A stretch of DNA of 60,098 nucleotides from assembly GCA_041484525.1 (NCBI GenBank), contig JBGPHT010000030.1, positions 1-60,098 on the forward strand, read 5' to 3'. The stretch is from JBGPHT01 sp041484525 (GTDB lineage Bacteria; Acidobacteriota; Terriglobia; Bryobacterales; Bryobacteraceae). Shown here piece after piece: positions 8,613 through 16,839 of the stretch. Position 1 is the first letter of the stretch; every line of letters begins with the position of its first letter. A program made the position numbers and the translations under genes. The notes under the pieces are model-generated. The model ran no database searches, was not told the DNA's origin, and saw nothing but the letters and a program-made list of their open reading frames with translations.

Positions 8613-8737
8613 GATCTAAGGGCTGACTTTACGGCGGATTGAGGCAGCGAACAAGGTTGGAAAAAGAGGGTAAATGACAAATAACAATTGGGAGGTTATT
8701 GGCCGGTGGAAGCTAACTTTTGAGGCAGTTGCGGCTG
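8613..8737. other. Short intergenic region with a small hairpin
   Basis: No gene. An imperfect inverted repeat (AAATAAC at about 8680 against GTTATTG at about 8695) could form a weak stem just past the end of the ABC cluster. There is no clear U tract, so I do not call it a terminator. Confidence 0.3.
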
Positions 8738-9565
8738 CTACTCGCTTCCGTAATTGATCTCCGTCTGGCGGGCCGAGATGGCGGAGTAGATCAGGAGAAT
8801 CACGGCCACTGCCAGCAGGCCGGGAATCGCCACCCACATGGGGCTGGGCTCGGCGTCGATCACCATCACGTTGAAGGGCGGCGGGATGGGAATTTCCACC
8901 GGGCAGAGGCTCTTCAGGTAGAAGATCACGCTGATCTTCTTCAGCACGGCGGGAAGGAACGGGTTCAGCTCCTCCCACACCATCACGACCATCGCCGGGA
9001 TGATCGGGTTGCGGAAGAAGAGGCCGCACATCAGGAAGACCGACCCGTAGCCGATGCAGGCGAGGGCCGCCACCAGCATGTACGAGCCGAGCTGGTTCAG
9101 GCCGGGTCCGTGCAGGATGTAGTCGGTATAGGCCGCGCCGAAATGGCGGCCGAGCAGCAGAAACGTCAGCGCGGTGCTGGCCACGAACAAGATCGTCGCC
9201 AGGCCGAGTCCGGCGATGTACTTGCCGACCACCAGCAGTTCGCGGCGCAATGGCGTCAGGTAATAATAGTGCAGCGTCTTCTCCAGCATCTCGGCGCGGA
9301 ACAGATTCGAGAAGATGCCGACGCAGCCGAAGAAAATTCCCAGGCGCAGGTAATAGAAATGGAACAGGACGGCGAATACCATGCTGTCTTCGCCGATGCT
9401 GTGACGGCCGGGGTGGGGCCGCATTTCGAACAGCCAGTGGATGGCCGCGATGGCCACGGGACCGAGCGCCAGCAGGTAGATCCACCAGCCGCGCTTCGAG
9501 AAAAATGTCTTCTTGAATTCGAGCCGCAGCACACCCGCGATCTGGCGCATCCAGGCTTGGTTCAT
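8738..9565 (-). CDS. ABC-2 type transporter permease (second pair)
   Basis: This 275-residue integral membrane protein has about six hydrophobic helices, beginning after a short basic N terminus (RLEFKKTFFSKRGWWIYLL). Its helix pattern fits ABC-2 export permeases. Its ATG overlaps the stop of the ATPase gene (ATGA), so the two should form one transporter. Substrate is unknown. It is the last gene of the minus-strand cluster that starts with the ECF sigma factor at 15529. Confidence 0.8.
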   Translation of the reverse strand: MNQAWMRQIAGVLRLEFKKTFFSKRGWWIYLLALGPVAIAAIHWLFEMRPHPGRHSIGEDSMVFAVLFHFYYLRLGIFFGCVGIFSNLFRAEMLEKTLHYYYLTPLRRELLVVGKYIAGLGLATILFVASTALTFLLLGRHFGAAYTDYILHGPGLNQLGSYMLVAALACIGYGSVFLMCGLFFRNPIIPAMVVMVWEELNPFLPAVLKKISVIFYLKSLCPVEIPIPPPFNVMVIDAEPSPMWVAIPGLLAVAVILLIYSAISARQTEINYGSE

Positions 9566-10509
9566 AGCGTGCTCCCTTCGCCTGCGCCGATCAGGTATTG
9601 GTACACCGAGTTGACGTCGTCATCGGCGGGCGCGATCGATTCCACCTCCAGCCCGGAGTCGAGAATCACGCGGTTCAGCAGCAGGTAGAAGCTGTCGGCG
9701 TCGCTGGTGCGGAGCAACAGATTCCGGCCGTCGGTTCCGATCTTGGCTTCGACGATGTGGTCCTGCATGAAGAGGCGCGAAGCCAGCTCATGCGGGCGGT
9801 CGCAGCGGATCAGGATCTGCATCGGCTGCTCCTTGACCTCGCTGCGGACGCCCTGGATTTGCCCCTCCGCCACTACGTAGCCGTGGCTGAGCAGGATCAC
9901 CTGGTCGGAGATCTTGTCCACCTCGTGCAGGATATGGCTGGAGACGATGACGTGTTTGCCGCTGTGTCCCCAGTCGCGGAAGAGCGCGATGGTCTCGGAG
10001 CGCGCCATGGGGTCGAGGCCGTTGAGCGGTTCATCGAGGACCAGCACCTGCGGCTCGTGCGCGATGGCTTGGGCCAGCCGGATGCGCTGCCGCATGCCTT
10101 TGCTGTACGCGCCCACCACGCGGTTCGAGGCCTCGGTCATGTTGACGCGCTCGAGCGCGATCTGCGTGCGGCGGCGGCATTCGGCGTCGTCCATGCCGAA
10201 GACGCGCAGGTAGGAGTAGATGAACTGAAAACCCGTGAGGCCCTTGGGAAACGCGTCGAACTGCGAGCAGTAGCCCACCATGCGGCAGAGTTTTTCCGGA
10301 TGCGTGGGAGCCACGCCGAGCACGCGAATCACGCCCTGCGTGGGGCGGATCAGGCCCGTCATCAGGTTCATGAGCGTGGTCTTGCCGGAGCCGTTCGGAC
10401 CCACCAGGCTGGTGACGCCAGGCGGAATCGTCAGGTTCACGCGGTTGAGCCCCAGCACCTCGCCGTAAAACCGCGAGACGTCCTCGAAGGTGATGAATTG
10501 ATCGCTCAA
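9562..10509 (-). CDS. ABC transporter ATP-binding protein (second pair)
   Basis: This 315-residue ATPase has Walker A GPNGSGKTTL, signature YSKGMRQRIRLAQA and Walker B VLVLDEPLNGLDP, followed by the D-loop and H-loop (VSSHILHEV). The C-terminal extension of about 90 residues is common in ABC-2 exporter ATPases. I chose the TTG at 10507-10509 (LSDQFITFEDVSRFYG) because it overlaps the stop of the preceding small ORF and keeps the run of coupled starts; an in-frame ATG at about 10530 would overlap that ORF further. It drives the permease encoded immediately downstream. Confidence 0.88.
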   Translation of the reverse strand: MSDQFITFEDVSRFYGEVLGLNRVNLTIPPGVTSLVGPNGSGKTTLMNLMTGLIRPTQGVIRVLGVAPTHPEKLCRMVGYCSQFDAFPKGLTGFQFIYSYLRVFGMDDAECRRRTQIALERVNMTEASNRVVGAYSKGMRQRIRLAQAIAHEPQVLVLDEPLNGLDPMARSETIALFRDWGHSGKHVIVSSHILHEVDKISDQVILLSHGYVVAEGQIQGVRSEVKEQPMQILIRCDRPHELASRLFMQDHIVEAKIGTDGRNLLLRTSDADSFYLLLNRVILDSGLEVESIAPADDDVNSVYQYLIGAGEGSTL

Positions 10510-10655
10510 TTGACCACCTCCGGGCGCCATAGTTTTTGCATAAGTAACCACAAACACACCGCAATCAGAATTGCGAAGACCCAGACCGGGGCCTCGAGAA
10601 GGTCCCCCAGATCGAGGAGATCCAATAGGTCGATGCCGATGCGCTGGCTGCTCAC
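10506..10655 (-). CDS. 49-residue single-span membrane protein inside the ABC cluster
   Basis: A small ORF starts at GTG 10653-10655, which overlaps the stop of the upstream permease (GTGA), and ends in a TGA overlapping the TTG start of the downstream ATPase. The product begins VSSQRIGIDLLDLLDLGDLL, followed by a hydrophobic segment (APVWVFAILIAVCLWLLMQ) and a short basic tail. One transmembrane helix is likely. I do not recognise a family. Tight coupling on both sides argues that it is a real accessory subunit and not a chance frame. Confidence 0.6.
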   Translation of the reverse strand: MSSQRIGIDLLDLLDLGDLLEAPVWVFAILIAVCLWLLMQKLWRPEVVN

Positions 10656-11554
10656 TTGATCACCTCGGCGCCGCGGATCTTGCGCGCCAGCATCGCGAGG
10701 CAGATGACGCAGAGCATCAGCAGCGCCGTCCATACGCACCACATCGGCAATTCCTGGCCCTCCGGCACGCGGAAGAAGACGGCGCCGTTGGTGGTCTTGT
10801 TCGCGCCCTCGAAGAGCTGCACCCAAACGGATCCGATGAGATGGCTGATGTTGAGCAGGTGGCCCCACTTGGTGCGCTGCACGCCGTTGATGGTGACGCC
10901 GAAGCCGGCGGCGACGAAGAACGTGCCGAACATCAGGCCGCCGGCCACCGGCTTCCACTTCACCCAGGCGGAGAGCGCCAGCGCCAGCAGCGCCAGAATG
11001 ATGATCCACACCCAGGCGCCGAAAAAGAGGCCGGAGGCAAGGCGGGCGTTCTCGGACATCCAGGTCCAGCCCTCGAGATACCCCTGCAGCACGAACAGCA
11101 GCAGGCCCGGCACCCAAGTCATGAGCGACATCAGGATCACCAGCAGCGACATCTTCCCGAGTACATACTCGACGCGCGAAAAGGGCCGCGCCAGGTAGAG
11201 CGCGAGCGCGTTGTTGGTGAGGTCGGGCGAGACTTGCCCCGGCCCGATGAACGCGGCCAGGAAGAGCGCCATCATGCTCTGCCATCCGAGCAGCGACATG
11301 AAGAACACCACGTTGATCGAGATGAGCCGGTTGGCGCCCTGCACGCCGAGGATCCCGAGCGCGCTGGCGTTGTGCTGCACATAGATGATGAGCGCGCAGA
11401 TTAGCGGATAGACGAAGCTGGCCAGGAAAAAGATGGTGAGAAATCGCGACCGGTGCAGGTCTTCGAAGGCGTATCGCGGAATGATGAAGAAGCGCGACCA
11501 GGATGCGGTGAGGTCGCCCTGGTAGGGACGGTAAGTTTTTTTATAGACGGCCAT
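10652..11554 (-). CDS. ABC-2 type transporter permease (first pair)
   Basis: This 300-residue membrane protein has a cytoplasmic N terminus (MAVYKKTYRPYQGDL) and about six hydrophobic segments, including FLTIFFLASFVYPLICALII and WVWIIILALLALALSAWV. This is the ABC-2 permease layout. The start overlaps the preceding ATPase gene by 14 bp and the stop overlaps the small membrane ORF. It lies in the same operon as, but is different in sequence from, the second permease, so the two pairs could form one heteromeric exporter or two separate ones. Confidence 0.82.
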   Translation of the reverse strand: MAVYKKTYRPYQGDLTASWSRFFIIPRYAFEDLHRSRFLTIFFLASFVYPLICALIIYVQHNASALGILGVQGANRLISINVVFFMSLLGWQSMMALFLAAFIGPGQVSPDLTNNALALYLARPFSRVEYVLGKMSLLVILMSLMTWVPGLLLFVLQGYLEGWTWMSENARLASGLFFGAWVWIIILALLALALSAWVKWKPVAGGLMFGTFFVAAGFGVTINGVQRTKWGHLLNISHLIGSVWVQLFEGANKTTNGAVFFRVPEGQELPMWCVWTALLMLCVICLAMLARKIRGAEVIK

Positions 11555-12473
11555 CAGCGGTCTCCATGGCCTTCAGGAAAATGTCTTCGAGCGAATCGCG
11601 CTTGTGATTCAGGCGGCGGATCTGCACGTTCTGTTCGGCGGCCACCTGGTAGAGCTGCCGGACTTCAAGGCCGTCGGGGAGGATCAGTTTGATGCGGCCC
11701 TGCGCGCCGGTGGCGGTCTCACAGCCTAGTTTTTCGATGGCTTCGAGGAACGATCCGTTCTGCGCGCCGCGCGTTTCCAGTTCCAGGAATCGCTTGTTGG
11801 CGCGCCGCTCCTCCTCGAGATTGCAGAAGGCGGCGATGTTGCCGTTCTTCAGGATCAGGACTTCGTCGCAGCACTCCTCTACGTCGCGCAGCAGGTGCGA
11901 GGAGAGGATCAGGTGCAGGTCGCCGCGGTCGCGGATCTCTTGGATGAGCTGGATCATGCGCAGCCGCGCGGGCGGATCCAAACCGTTGGTAGGCTCGTCG
12001 AGGAGCAGCAGCTTGGGGCCGTGCGCGATGGCCTGCGCCAGTTTCGCGGCCTGCTTCATGCCCAGCGAATAGGTGCCGAGCGCGCGATATCGCACCTCGC
12101 CCAGGCCGACATAGAAGAACGCTTCGTGGGCCCGCTCGAGCGCGTGCTCCTTCGGCAGGCCGGCCAGCTCGGCCATCAGGCGCACGAACCGCACGCCGCT
12201 CATCGAAGAGATGAAGGCGTCGTTCTCCGGCATGTAGCCGATGAGGGATCGTACCTTTCGCGGGTCTTTGTTGACGTCGTGCCCGAAAATGCGCACCGTC
12301 CCCGAACTGGGCTTGTGAAATCCCAGCAGCGTATTGATCAGGGTCGATTTGCCGGCGCCATTCGGGCCCAGCAGGCCGATCGAGCGGCCCGTGAACGATG
12401 CCTTCAGCTTGTTCAGGATCGTTCGATTGCCGAACCGGACTTCCAGACCGTCGAGCTCAATGACGGGGTCCAT
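11541..12473 (-). CDS. ABC transporter ATP-binding protein (first pair)
   Basis: This 310-residue ATPase has Walker A GPNGAGKSTL near residue 35, signature YSLGMKQAAKLAQA, Walker B LLLLDEPTNGLDP and H-loop LSSHLLRDV. A C-terminal regulatory-like domain of about 90 residues follows. It resembles CcmA/NatA-like export ATPases. It begins 18 bp after the FecR-domain gene and overlaps its permease by 14 bp, so it belongs to the sigma/FecR operon. Confidence 0.88.
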   Translation of the reverse strand: MDPVIELDGLEVRFGNRTILNKLKASFTGRSIGLLGPNGAGKSTLINTLLGFHKPSSGTVRIFGHDVNKDPRKVRSLIGYMPENDAFISSMSGVRFVRLMAELAGLPKEHALERAHEAFFYVGLGEVRYRALGTYSLGMKQAAKLAQAIAHGPKLLLLDEPTNGLDPPARLRMIQLIQEIRDRGDLHLILSSHLLRDVEECCDEVLILKNGNIAAFCNLEEERRANKRFLELETRGAQNGSFLEAIEKLGCETATGAQGRIKLILPDGLEVRQLYQVAAEQNVQIRRLNHKRDSLEDIFLKAMETADGRL

Positions 12474-12491
12474 TGTTTAACGATACGACGA

Positions 12492-14972
12492 TCAGCGCGC
12501 GTGAGTTCCCTGCATCTGACGCATGCCGCCGAAAGGCAGGCCGCCCGCCATCCCCATGATGTTGCCGCTCAGCATGCCGGTCAGGCCCATGCCCAGGGCA
12601 TCGCCGTTGGTGGCGATGGAAATGCGGTCGGGCTCGCCGTAGATGGCGAACAAGCTCGGCTTCATGTTGCCCAGGCTCGAGAGCGGATTTGGCTGCCCGG
12701 CCTTGGGTTGCGCGAAAGCTCCGAACAGGCTCACCAGCGGCGCCAGCGTGGTCCCCAGTTTCTGATAGACCACCGCCGAGAAGTTATTGTAATGATCGCG
12801 CGGCGTCATGGCGATGAAATCCGAGGAGCGCGTGAGCGAGGTGCCGTTGGTCTTGATCTGGAGCGCGCGCGTCACCAGCGTGCGGGTGGGCGCGGCGATC
12901 AGGTACCCGTTCGAGAACGTGTAGGAGGCCTGCATCAGCGGATTGCCGCCGGCGCTTCCGACACTGTAATAGATGCGGCCGTCCACCGTCTCCTGTCCCG
13001 TGTGCATCGGCGCGCGGCCGGATTTCGCGGACGACTGATTCACCGCGTCCACCAGTTTCTGCAGACTGGCCTGGAAGCGCACCGGGTCGTAGACCTCGGC
13101 CACCAGCTTGATGGAGGGCACGGGGAAAACCGGACCGTCCATCGCTACCGCAAATTCGCCGCCCAGGCTGCCGGCGAGATCGTTGCGGATATCGATTCCC
13201 GTGTCCTGCTGTATCTGCGCCAGGGCCTGACGAGCGGCCTCGGGCGAGCGCTGCTGCAGCGCCAGGAGCTGGTCGACGGTGGCCGCCGGGTTGCTCACGA
13301 CGAACGCCGCGGCGAAGGTGGCTTCGGGCGACACATAATCCAGCGAGCCCATGGCGGCCGGCGGCGCCAGCCACGCGGCGATGCCGGTGCGCACTCCGTT
13401 AAATCCCAGAGCGGCGCGCGATTCCATCTGGTTGTTGACTTCCTTTTCTTCCGCGATGAAGTACTGCGCGCCGAGAGCCTGGCCGCCCATGCGCGTGATA
13501 TCGGCGCACAACAGAAGACCCGCGCCTTGCCCGTACGCCTGCATGATGCGCTGGTGGAAGGGCGTGCCCGGGAACCCGCCGGTGGGCGAATGCAGCGTCG
13601 CCGCCATAGCGTCCACGGCTGGTTTCGCAGGCCCGAAGACCACGAAGTTGCCGCTGGTTTCGACAGCCAACGGCACACCTTGCTGATTCAGGAATGCAGC
13701 GAACCCCTCGCGGCGCGTCTCGGCCAACAGCACCGGACCTTGAGGCTGGCCGTTCGAATCCTGGAACGCGGCGATCACCACTTCGTCGCCCAGATAGGCG
13801 CCCGCCGCGCGCAGCTTATCCAGAATGGGGTCCAGATCGGCGCGGCCGCTTAGGAATGCGCGTAGCTCGGGGCTCTCCGAAAGCTTGCGGTGCAACACCG
13901 ATTGCGCATCGCCCAGGTACGCGGAAAGATTCGGAATGCTGGCGAAGAGTACGGTCGAGGCAGGCAGCCGGTCGAGCAGCTTGCTCGAGTAGCGCACGTT
14001 GGGCAGATGAATCTGTTCGAGCCCGGCCTTGAGCGACGCCAGTTGCTGCATGAGCTTCTCGCGGTTGCGGCTCCAGGCGATGTCGTCGGGAATGGACATC
14101 GGCTCGATGGCGGCGCTGGTCACGGTCTGGTCGCCGGGGTGCAGCACTTTGTCGTTGTTGTCCTGCGAAACGTGCACTTCGCCCTGGATCACCGAAACGC
14201 GCGATCCCTTGACGCCCGCGTCCACGCTGAAGACGGTGCCGGTCACGGCCACGCGGCAATCGGCGGTAGCAACGTACAGATGACCGATTCGCCGATGCGC
14301 CGCCTGCACGATCACGCTGCCGCGACCCAGGCGCACGGTGAGATCGCTCGCGGTTTGGGCGGTGGAAAACGAAGAGCGCTCGCGCAGCTCGACCACCGAG
14401 CCGTCGCGCAGTTCGAGCATGGCGTTCGAATCCTTGGCGGTGCGGATCTCGACGCCGTCCGGCAGTTCCTGGCCAACCGCCAGCGGATGGATGCCGTCGG
14501 TCCCGATCATATAGAGAGTGCCGTTCAAAGCCTGCACCACGGCGCGGCCGGAATGCGCGCCGTATCGATCGACGATGAACCAGGTGGTGAGTCCGGCGGC
14601 GGCCAGTACCGCGGCGGCCGCGGCCCACCGGACCGTATAGTTGGGACGGCGCGCTGCCGGCGCCACGGCGATCGGCATCGTCACTACTTTGCCTTCGAAG
14701 ACTTTGCGGCAGGCCACGCACTCGTGCAGGTGGTCCTGGAGCAACAGGGCGCGCGCCTTGGGCAACCGGCCGGCCCGGCGATCGGGCATCAGCGCGCGAA
14801 ATCCATCGCACCCGCGAATACGATCGGCGGGCGCGTGCGCCGCGGCTTCGGCCACCGATGCCCACACGCGCGCGGCGGCGGCTTCGATCGTGGCGGGGTC
14901 AACGGCTTCATCGCGAATCTCAGACACGGCTCGCTCCAGCACGGCATCCATGGCGTTCGGTTCGGGGGTCAT
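12492..14972 (-). CDS. Zinc-finger anti-sigma-like / FecR-domain membrane protein
   Basis: This 826-residue protein combines several parts. Residues 1-110 look like an anti-sigma factor with a zinc-binding H81-x3-C85-x2-C88 motif (HLHECVAC). Residues of about 115-134 form one transmembrane helix. Residues of about 140-265 are a FecR-type periplasmic domain (GSVVELRERSSF, TGTVFSVDAG, VIQGEVHV). The remaining roughly 530 residues form a large extracytoplasmic region resembling DUF3352-type proteins, which is a tentative match. The ATG overlaps the sigma-factor stop (ATGA). By known logic it should sequester the ECF sigma factor and sense an envelope signal. The downstream ABC genes suggest an exported or membrane-embedded substrate. 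Confidence 0.75.
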   Translation of the reverse strand: MTPEPNAMDAVLERAVSEIRDEAVDPATIEAAAARVWASVAEAAAHAPADRIRGCDGFRALMPDRRAGRLPKARALLLQDHLHECVACRKVFEGKVVTMPIAVAPAARRPNYTVRWAAAAAVLAAAGLTTWFIVDRYGAHSGRAVVQALNGTLYMIGTDGIHPLAVGQELPDGVEIRTAKDSNAMLELRDGSVVELRERSSFSTAQTASDLTVRLGRGSVIVQAAHRRIGHLYVATADCRVAVTGTVFSVDAGVKGSRVSVIQGEVHVSQDNNDKVLHPGDQTVTSAAIEPMSIPDDIAWSRNREKLMQQLASLKAGLEQIHLPNVRYSSKLLDRLPASTVLFASIPNLSAYLGDAQSVLHRKLSESPELRAFLSGRADLDPILDKLRAAGAYLGDEVVIAAFQDSNGQPQGPVLLAETRREGFAAFLNQQGVPLAVETSGNFVVFGPAKPAVDAMAATLHSPTGGFPGTPFHQRIMQAYGQGAGLLLCADITRMGGQALGAQYFIAEEKEVNNQMESRAALGFNGVRTGIAAWLAPPAAMGSLDYVSPEATFAAAFVVSNPAATVDQLLALQQRSPEAARQALAQIQQDTGIDIRNDLAGSLGGEFAVAMDGPVFPVPSIKLVAEVYDPVRFQASLQKLVDAVNQSSAKSGRAPMHTGQETVDGRIYYSVGSAGGNPLMQASYTFSNGYLIAAPTRTLVTRALQIKTNGTSLTRSSDFIAMTPRDHYNNFSAVVYQKLGTTLAPLVSLFGAFAQPKAGQPNPLSSLGNMKPSLFAIYGEPDRISIATNGDALGMGLTGMLSGNIMGMAGGLPFGGMRQMQGTHAR

Positions 14973-15529
14973 GCAACACCTCCCAGGTAGGCTCGATACT
15001 CTTTTTCCAGACGATCCCGCGTGCGCGACAGCGTCACCGCCACCGTTCCCGGCGTGGTGTTCAGCAGTTCCGCGATCTCGGGGTTTTCCTTGCCTTCGAA
15101 GAACCGAAGGGTGAACATTTGGGCGATCCTCGGATTCAGCCGGGCCATCGCGCCGCGCAGCCACTCGCGGATTTCGCCCGACGTGTGGATGCGCTCCGGG
15201 CCGCGATGCGCCGGCTCCGCCAGCACCGGCTCCAGCTCATCCAACGGGATGTTGCGGATGTTCTGCCGCTGGCGCATCAGATCGAGCGCCGCGTTGACCG
15301 CCGACCGGTGGAGAAAACTGGGCATATTGCCGATGGGCTCGGCGTCCGGATCGCGCCGCACCAGCCGCAGAAACACGGTCTGGAGAACGTCCTCCGCATC
15401 GCCGGCATTGCCTGTGATCCGGTAGGCGGCCCGGAAGACCATCGCGTGATTCTCGCGAAAAGTCTTTTCCAGGTCTTCGGCCGGGACCGTTGCCGATTGT
15501 TCCATGGGAGCTGCTTTCAGCGCTTTCAT
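14969..15529 (-). CDS. ECF-family RNA polymerase sigma factor
   Basis: This 186-residue sigma factor has region 2 (AYRITGNAGDAEDVLQTVFL) and region 4 with a helix-turn-helix (IAELLNTTPGTVAVTLSRTR). It would direct RNA polymerase to an envelope or stress regulon. I chose the ATG at 15527-15529 (MKALKAAPMEQ); a GTG 18 bp upstream and an internal ATG at 15505 are alternatives. The adjoining zinc-finger/FecR protein is its likely antagonist. It heads the seven-gene cluster running down to 8738. Confidence 0.88.
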   Translation of the reverse strand: MKALKAAPMEQSATVPAEDLEKTFRENHAMVFRAAYRITGNAGDAEDVLQTVFLRLVRRDPDAEPIGNMPSFLHRSAVNAALDLMRQRQNIRNIPLDELEPVLAEPAHRGPERIHTSGEIREWLRGAMARLNPRIAQMFTLRFFEGKENPEIAELLNTTPGTVAVTLSRTRDRLEKEYRAYLGGVA

Positions 15530-15795
15530 CCTATCAGGCTCTTCCACTAATGGGGACGCCGGGGAAGCCGCGGAATTAGCGATCGACCTCTAACCCCATG
15601 TGCGAGCCAAAATTACGGCCAATCGCCGCCTGCTACCGCCTCAAAAAAAAAGCCCCGCGCCATTGGCAGCGCGGAGCATAGAGGTATACTGCAATCTGTC
15701 TCGGAGGATGACAGACCGGTGACGATGTTATCATCCCGCCAGTCTCAAATCAATCGGGAAACCACAAAAATCGAGTGATTTTTTTCTGGATGGGG
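15530..15795. other. Intergenic region between korB and the sigma-factor gene
   Basis: No ORF. Reading leftwards from korB it holds an A/T-rich hairpin AAAAATC/GATTTTT (15766-15783), a stretch with a small TCTGTC/GACAGA hairpin (15695-15715) containing GGATGACAGACCGGT (15706-15720, also present at 22284-22298), and a strong minus-strand terminator at 15643-15677. The space between the two hairpins could encode a small RNA or be a structured korAB 3' UTR. Confidence 0.45.
15643..15677 (-). terminator. Rho-independent terminator, minus strand
   Basis: On the minus strand a 9-bp stem GCTCCGCGC/GCGCGGGGC (one U-G pair, 8-nt loop) is followed by a run of nine T (plus strand A at 15643-15651). It would end the korAB transcript or a small RNA from the korB-sigma interval. 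Confidence 0.85.
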
Positions 15796-16839
15796 TTACC
15801 GCAACTCTTCCATTACCTGATCCAGTACGTCCTTACCGGGCCGTACTTTAGCCTGTGGAAGAGTAGCTATAGGATCATCGGATAGGTTTAGTAGTTCTAG
15901 GAAGGTTGGCTTGTTTGTATTCACATACAAAACGCCCGTGAGCACCTCGCTCTTCGCTTCCGCTTCTTCGAGCATGGCGAGGGCTGCGGCGCGGTTGGTC
16001 GGATCGTAATCGCGGTTCAATTTGCGAATGCGCAGGTGCGATCCATCGTGCAACTGGACGTCCCTCACCTCGCCCTCGGGAATGTCCACCGAGATTTCCT
16101 CGAAGAACGGCACGTAGTCCAATTCGTGCAGCATGGCCTCGTGCTCCTTCATATAGGAGTAACTCTTGGTGGAGCCCGGATGGTCGTTGAAGGTGACGCA
16201 CGGCGAGACTACGTCGATCACGGAAAGCCCGTTATGCGAGATGGCGGCTTTCAGCATGACCTGGAGCTGCTTCTTGTCGCCGCTGAAGGAACGGGCGACG
16301 AAAGTGGCTCCCCACCGCAGCGCGAGGGCGCAGCAATCGAACGGCGGCAGGTCGTTGGGCGAACCGCTCTTGAGCGTGGAGCCCAGGTCGGCCGTCGCCG
16401 AGAACTGCCCCTTCGTCAGCCCATACACGCCGTTGTTTTCGATTACGTAGATCATCCGCATGTTGCGCCGGATCAGGTGCATGAACTGGCCGATGCCGAT
16501 GGAGGCGGTATCGCCGTCGCCGGTGACCCCCAGCCCCATCAACTTGCGGTTGGCCAGAAGGGCGCCGGTGGCGATGGCGGGCATGCGTCCGTGGACGCCG
16601 TTGAAGCCGTGCGAGAGCCCCAGGAAGTAGGCGGGCGATTTCGACGAGCAGCCGATCCCGGAGAACTTCGCGACCGTGTAAGGCTCCACGCCCAGCTCAT
16701 AGAAGCACTCCACGATGCGCTCGGAAATGGAGTTGTGGCCGCAACCGGCGCACAGCGTGGTCCTGCTGCCCTTGTAGTTCAGGACTTCGAGCCCGATGCG
16801 ATTGACCTTCTTCTGCGGGGGAGTAACCGTGGTGCTCAT
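15796..16839 (-). CDS. korB: 2-oxoacid:ferredoxin oxidoreductase, beta subunit
   Basis: This is the thiamine-diphosphate-binding subunit of a 2-oxoacid:ferredoxin oxidoreductase, which decarboxylates 2-oxoglutarate or a similar acid to the acyl-CoA while reducing ferredoxin. At 347 residues it shows the conserved Cys motif LCAGCGHNS near the N terminus, the IGCSSK segment, and the ThDP/Mg site GDGDTASIG followed by NNGVYGLTKGQ. It overlaps korA by 4 bp (ATGA). The 2-oxoglutarate assignment over pyruvate rests on resemblance to the two-subunit KorAB layout and is not certain. Confidence 0.88.
   Translation of the reverse strand: MSTTVTPPQKKVNRIGLEVLNYKGSRTTLCAGCGHNSISERIVECFYELGVEPYTVAKFSGIGCSSKSPAYFLGLSHGFNGVHGRMPAIATGALLANRKLMGLGVTGDGDTASIGIGQFMHLIRRNMRMIYVIENNGVYGLTKGQFSATADLGSTLKSGSPNDLPPFDCCALALRWGATFVARSFSGDKKQLQVMLKAAISHNGLSVIDVVSPCVTFNDHPGSTKSYSYMKEHEAMLHELDYVPFFEEISVDIPEGEVRDVQLHDGSHLRIRKLNRDYDPTNRAAALAMLEEAEAKSEVLTGVLYVNTNKPTFLELLNLSDDPIATLPQAKVRPGKDVLDQVMEELR

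Noticed and set aside
11895..13853. Open frame of 652 residues antisense to the FecR and ABC genes
   Set aside because: It has the composition of a GC-driven shadow frame; the minus-strand genes have clear domains and coupled starts.
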